DNA of 7,300 nt from Alphaproteobacteria bacterium (GTDB lineage Bacteria; Pseudomonadota; Alphaproteobacteria; Rickettsiales; VGDC01). Numbering within the stretch: position 1 is the stretch's first letter; every line of letters starts with the position of its first letter. Shown piece by piece: positions 6,414-7,300 of this stretch. The notes under the pieces are model-generated. The model was not told where the DNA came from. It saw only the letters and a list, made by a program, of their open reading frames with translations, and did no database searches. The stretch covers positions 1-7,300 of the forward strand of contig VGDC01000094.1 of the NCBI GenBank assembly GCA_016869895.1. The letters are read 5' to 3'. The translations under genes and the position numbers were made by a program.

Positions 6414-7133
6414 TCACTGCATCGCCTGTAGGTAGTGCTGCGGAGCAACCGGATAGGGCAAAATGGTCGGCATCACAAGACGTCCCTCCTCATCACAGCC
6501 CTCCACCTCAAAGACGTGGTTCTGACCCGCGCGGCACCGCATCAGTTCCAGCTGCCAGCGCATCTCCCCGCGCCGCTGCTGTTCCGCCGATACGCTCCAG
6601 CGCGTACGTGAAACGGTCGGCTCCGATGCCGCCCCCGCTTCACCGGATTTCCACTGACGGCGAAGGACGACCCCCATCGCCCCGGACTGCTCCGCCGCCA
6701 GTTGCAGCCGCCGAGATTCGTTCATCGTCAGCTTGCTGATCTCTCCTACCACGGCGGTCACCCCGCCTTGGCGCAATCCTTCTTCCATACGGGCGAGCAC
6801 CTTCTTCTCATCCCCCGCTTCCACGAATATCACCCGCGTCATATCCAACCCCACCTGTTCCAGCGAGGGGGCGAAAAGGTCACGTTCAGGAGCGCACCAC
6901 AGGATTTTCCCTTTGCTGCGCCCTAGTGCTGCGGCGACGAAGAGCATCGCGGCATTGGCATCCGCCATGCCTGCGCTCGCGCCGCTCACTTCATGGACGC
7001 ATCCGAAGGCGAGGCCGCCGCCGAGCAGTTTGCGGTCTATCTCCGCCACGCCGAAGGGCAGCACCTCATGGATATGCGGATTGATATTTTCGGGACGACG
7101 AAGGGTTGCGCGAAGCACATCTAACTGAGCCAT
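6414..7133 (-). CDS. imuA: ImuA-like RecA-related SOS mutagenesis protein
   Basis: This is a 239-residue protein of the ImuA family, an accessory factor for ImuB/DnaE2 translesion synthesis in alphaproteobacteria and others. Family features are G-V-A-E-I-D-R-K-L-L-G-G-G-L (28-41), G-C-V-H-E-V-S-G (44-51), I-L-W-C-A-P-E-R-D-L-F-A-P-S-L (77-91), V-V-G-E-I-S (128-133), S-R-R-L-Q-L-A-A-E-Q-S-G (140-151), V-L-R-R-Q-W and a late W-Q-L-E-L-M-R-C-R-A-G. The position corresponding to the RecA Walker A loop is G-A-S-A-G-M-A with no Lys, so ATP binding of the RecA type is not expected; this is normal for ImuA. Length is typical. It follows a UmuD-like gene by 11 nt and probably shares its mRNA. An AAGG lies only 2 nt before ATG 7133, a poor spacing. 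No imuB follows, because the next gene is the convergent kinase. I saw no LexA-type GAAC-N7-GAAC site in the short upstream gap. Confidence 0.85.
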   Translation of the reverse strand: MAQLDVLRATLRRPENINPHIHEVLPFGVAEIDRKLLGGGLAFGCVHEVSGASAGMADANAAMLFVAAALGRSKGKILWCAPERDLFAPSLEQVGLDMTRVIFVEAGDEKKVLARMEEGLRQGGVTAVVGEISKLTMNESRRLQLAAEQSGAMGVVLRRQWKSGEAGAASEPTVSRTRWSVSAEQQRRGEMRWQLELMRCRAGQNHVFEVEGCDEEGRLVMPTILPYPVAPQHYLQAMQ

Positions 7134-7144
7134 GGCCTTACTTT

Positions 7145-7300
7145 CTAATGGAATGATTTAATACAATGCATCACCACTCCGGTGATCATCGCGTCCCCTT
7201 CCGGGTCGAGCCGCATTTCCTTGAAGGCGGGATTGGCGGGAACGAGCCACGCCTGACCTTTCCGCACTTCCAGATATTTCACCGTATTCTGCCCTTCGAC
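7145..7300 (-). CDS. UmuD/LexA-like S24 peptidase, C-terminal part only (start outside window)
   Basis: On the minus strand the frame is open from position 7300 to the TAG at 7147-7145, giving 51 residues beginning V-E-G-Q-N-T-V-K. The segment matches the C-terminus of S24 self-cleaving proteins: N-T-V-K-Y-L-E-V corresponds to UmuD F-T-V-K-R-L-Q-L, putting the catalytic lysine at visible residue 8 (codon 7279-7277). W-L-V-P-A-N-P-A-F-K matches the L-x-P-x-N-x-x-Y/F segment, and I-T-G-V-V-M-H-C-I-K-S matches the UmuD-type V-F-G-V-V-I-H-V-V-K end, rather than the LexA end. UmuD, after RecA-stimulated self-cleavage, is the accessory subunit of Y-family polymerase V. The catalytic serine and cleavage site lie outside the window. 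It is the upstream neighbour of imuA in the same direction. Confidence 0.8.
   Translation of the reverse strand, partial: VEGQNTVKYLEVRKGQAWLVPANPAFKEMRLDPEGDAMITGVVMHCIKSFH

Noticed and set aside
7134..7144. A LexA operator between the UmuD-like gene and imuA.
   Set aside because: The 11-nt gap contains no GAAC or GTTC repeat; any SOS box would lie before the UmuD-like gene, outside the window.

Overview
The window is gene-dense, moderately GC-rich bacterial DNA with almost no intergenic space. It most likely comes from an alphaproteobacterium. This rests on an imuA-type mutagenesis gene and on a gene set (DUF1365, CFA-type methyltransferase, GPH transporter, DUF3833, SDR) that resembles the singlet-oxygen-responsive RSP1087-1091 region of Rhodobacter sphaeroides as I recall it. 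That placement is inference from gene content, not from a marker gene. I see no mobile elements, CRISPR arrays, tRNA or rRNA genes.

Region 1 (1-4680, plus strand) is a six-gene lipid-modification cluster: the 3' end of a DUF1365 gene, a cyclopropane-fatty-acid-synthase-like methyltransferase, a secreted chalcone-isomerase-fold protein, a GPH/MelB-type transporter, a DUF3833 lipoprotein and a short-chain dehydrogenase. From the methyltransferase onward every gene overlaps the next (8, 4, 31 or none, and 4 nt), so the unit is almost certainly one translationally coupled operon. The only gap is 79 bp before the methyltransferase. The proteins would cover methyl transfer onto membrane acyl chains, a redox step, a membrane transporter, and two envelope proteins that could handle a lipid. 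The methyltransferase lacks two of the four residues that hold bicarbonate in E. coli Cfa, so its product may not be a plain cyclopropane.

Region 2 (4691-6407, plus strand) is an OmpR-family response regulator and its histidine kinase, 1 nt apart. It starts 10 nt after the dehydrogenase and is probably transcribed with it. The kinase has only a short extracytoplasmic loop between two membrane helices, which suits sensing at or in the membrane.

Region 3 (6414-7300, minus strand) converges on the kinase gene with a 6-nt gap. It holds the 3' end of a UmuD-like S24 peptidase gene followed 11 nt later by imuA, an SOS-type translesion mutagenesis pair. No imuB or dnaE2 follows imuA, which is an unusual arrangement.

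The best candidate for under-described biology is the lipid cluster together with the attached two-component system. Second is the UmuD-like/ImuA pairing.
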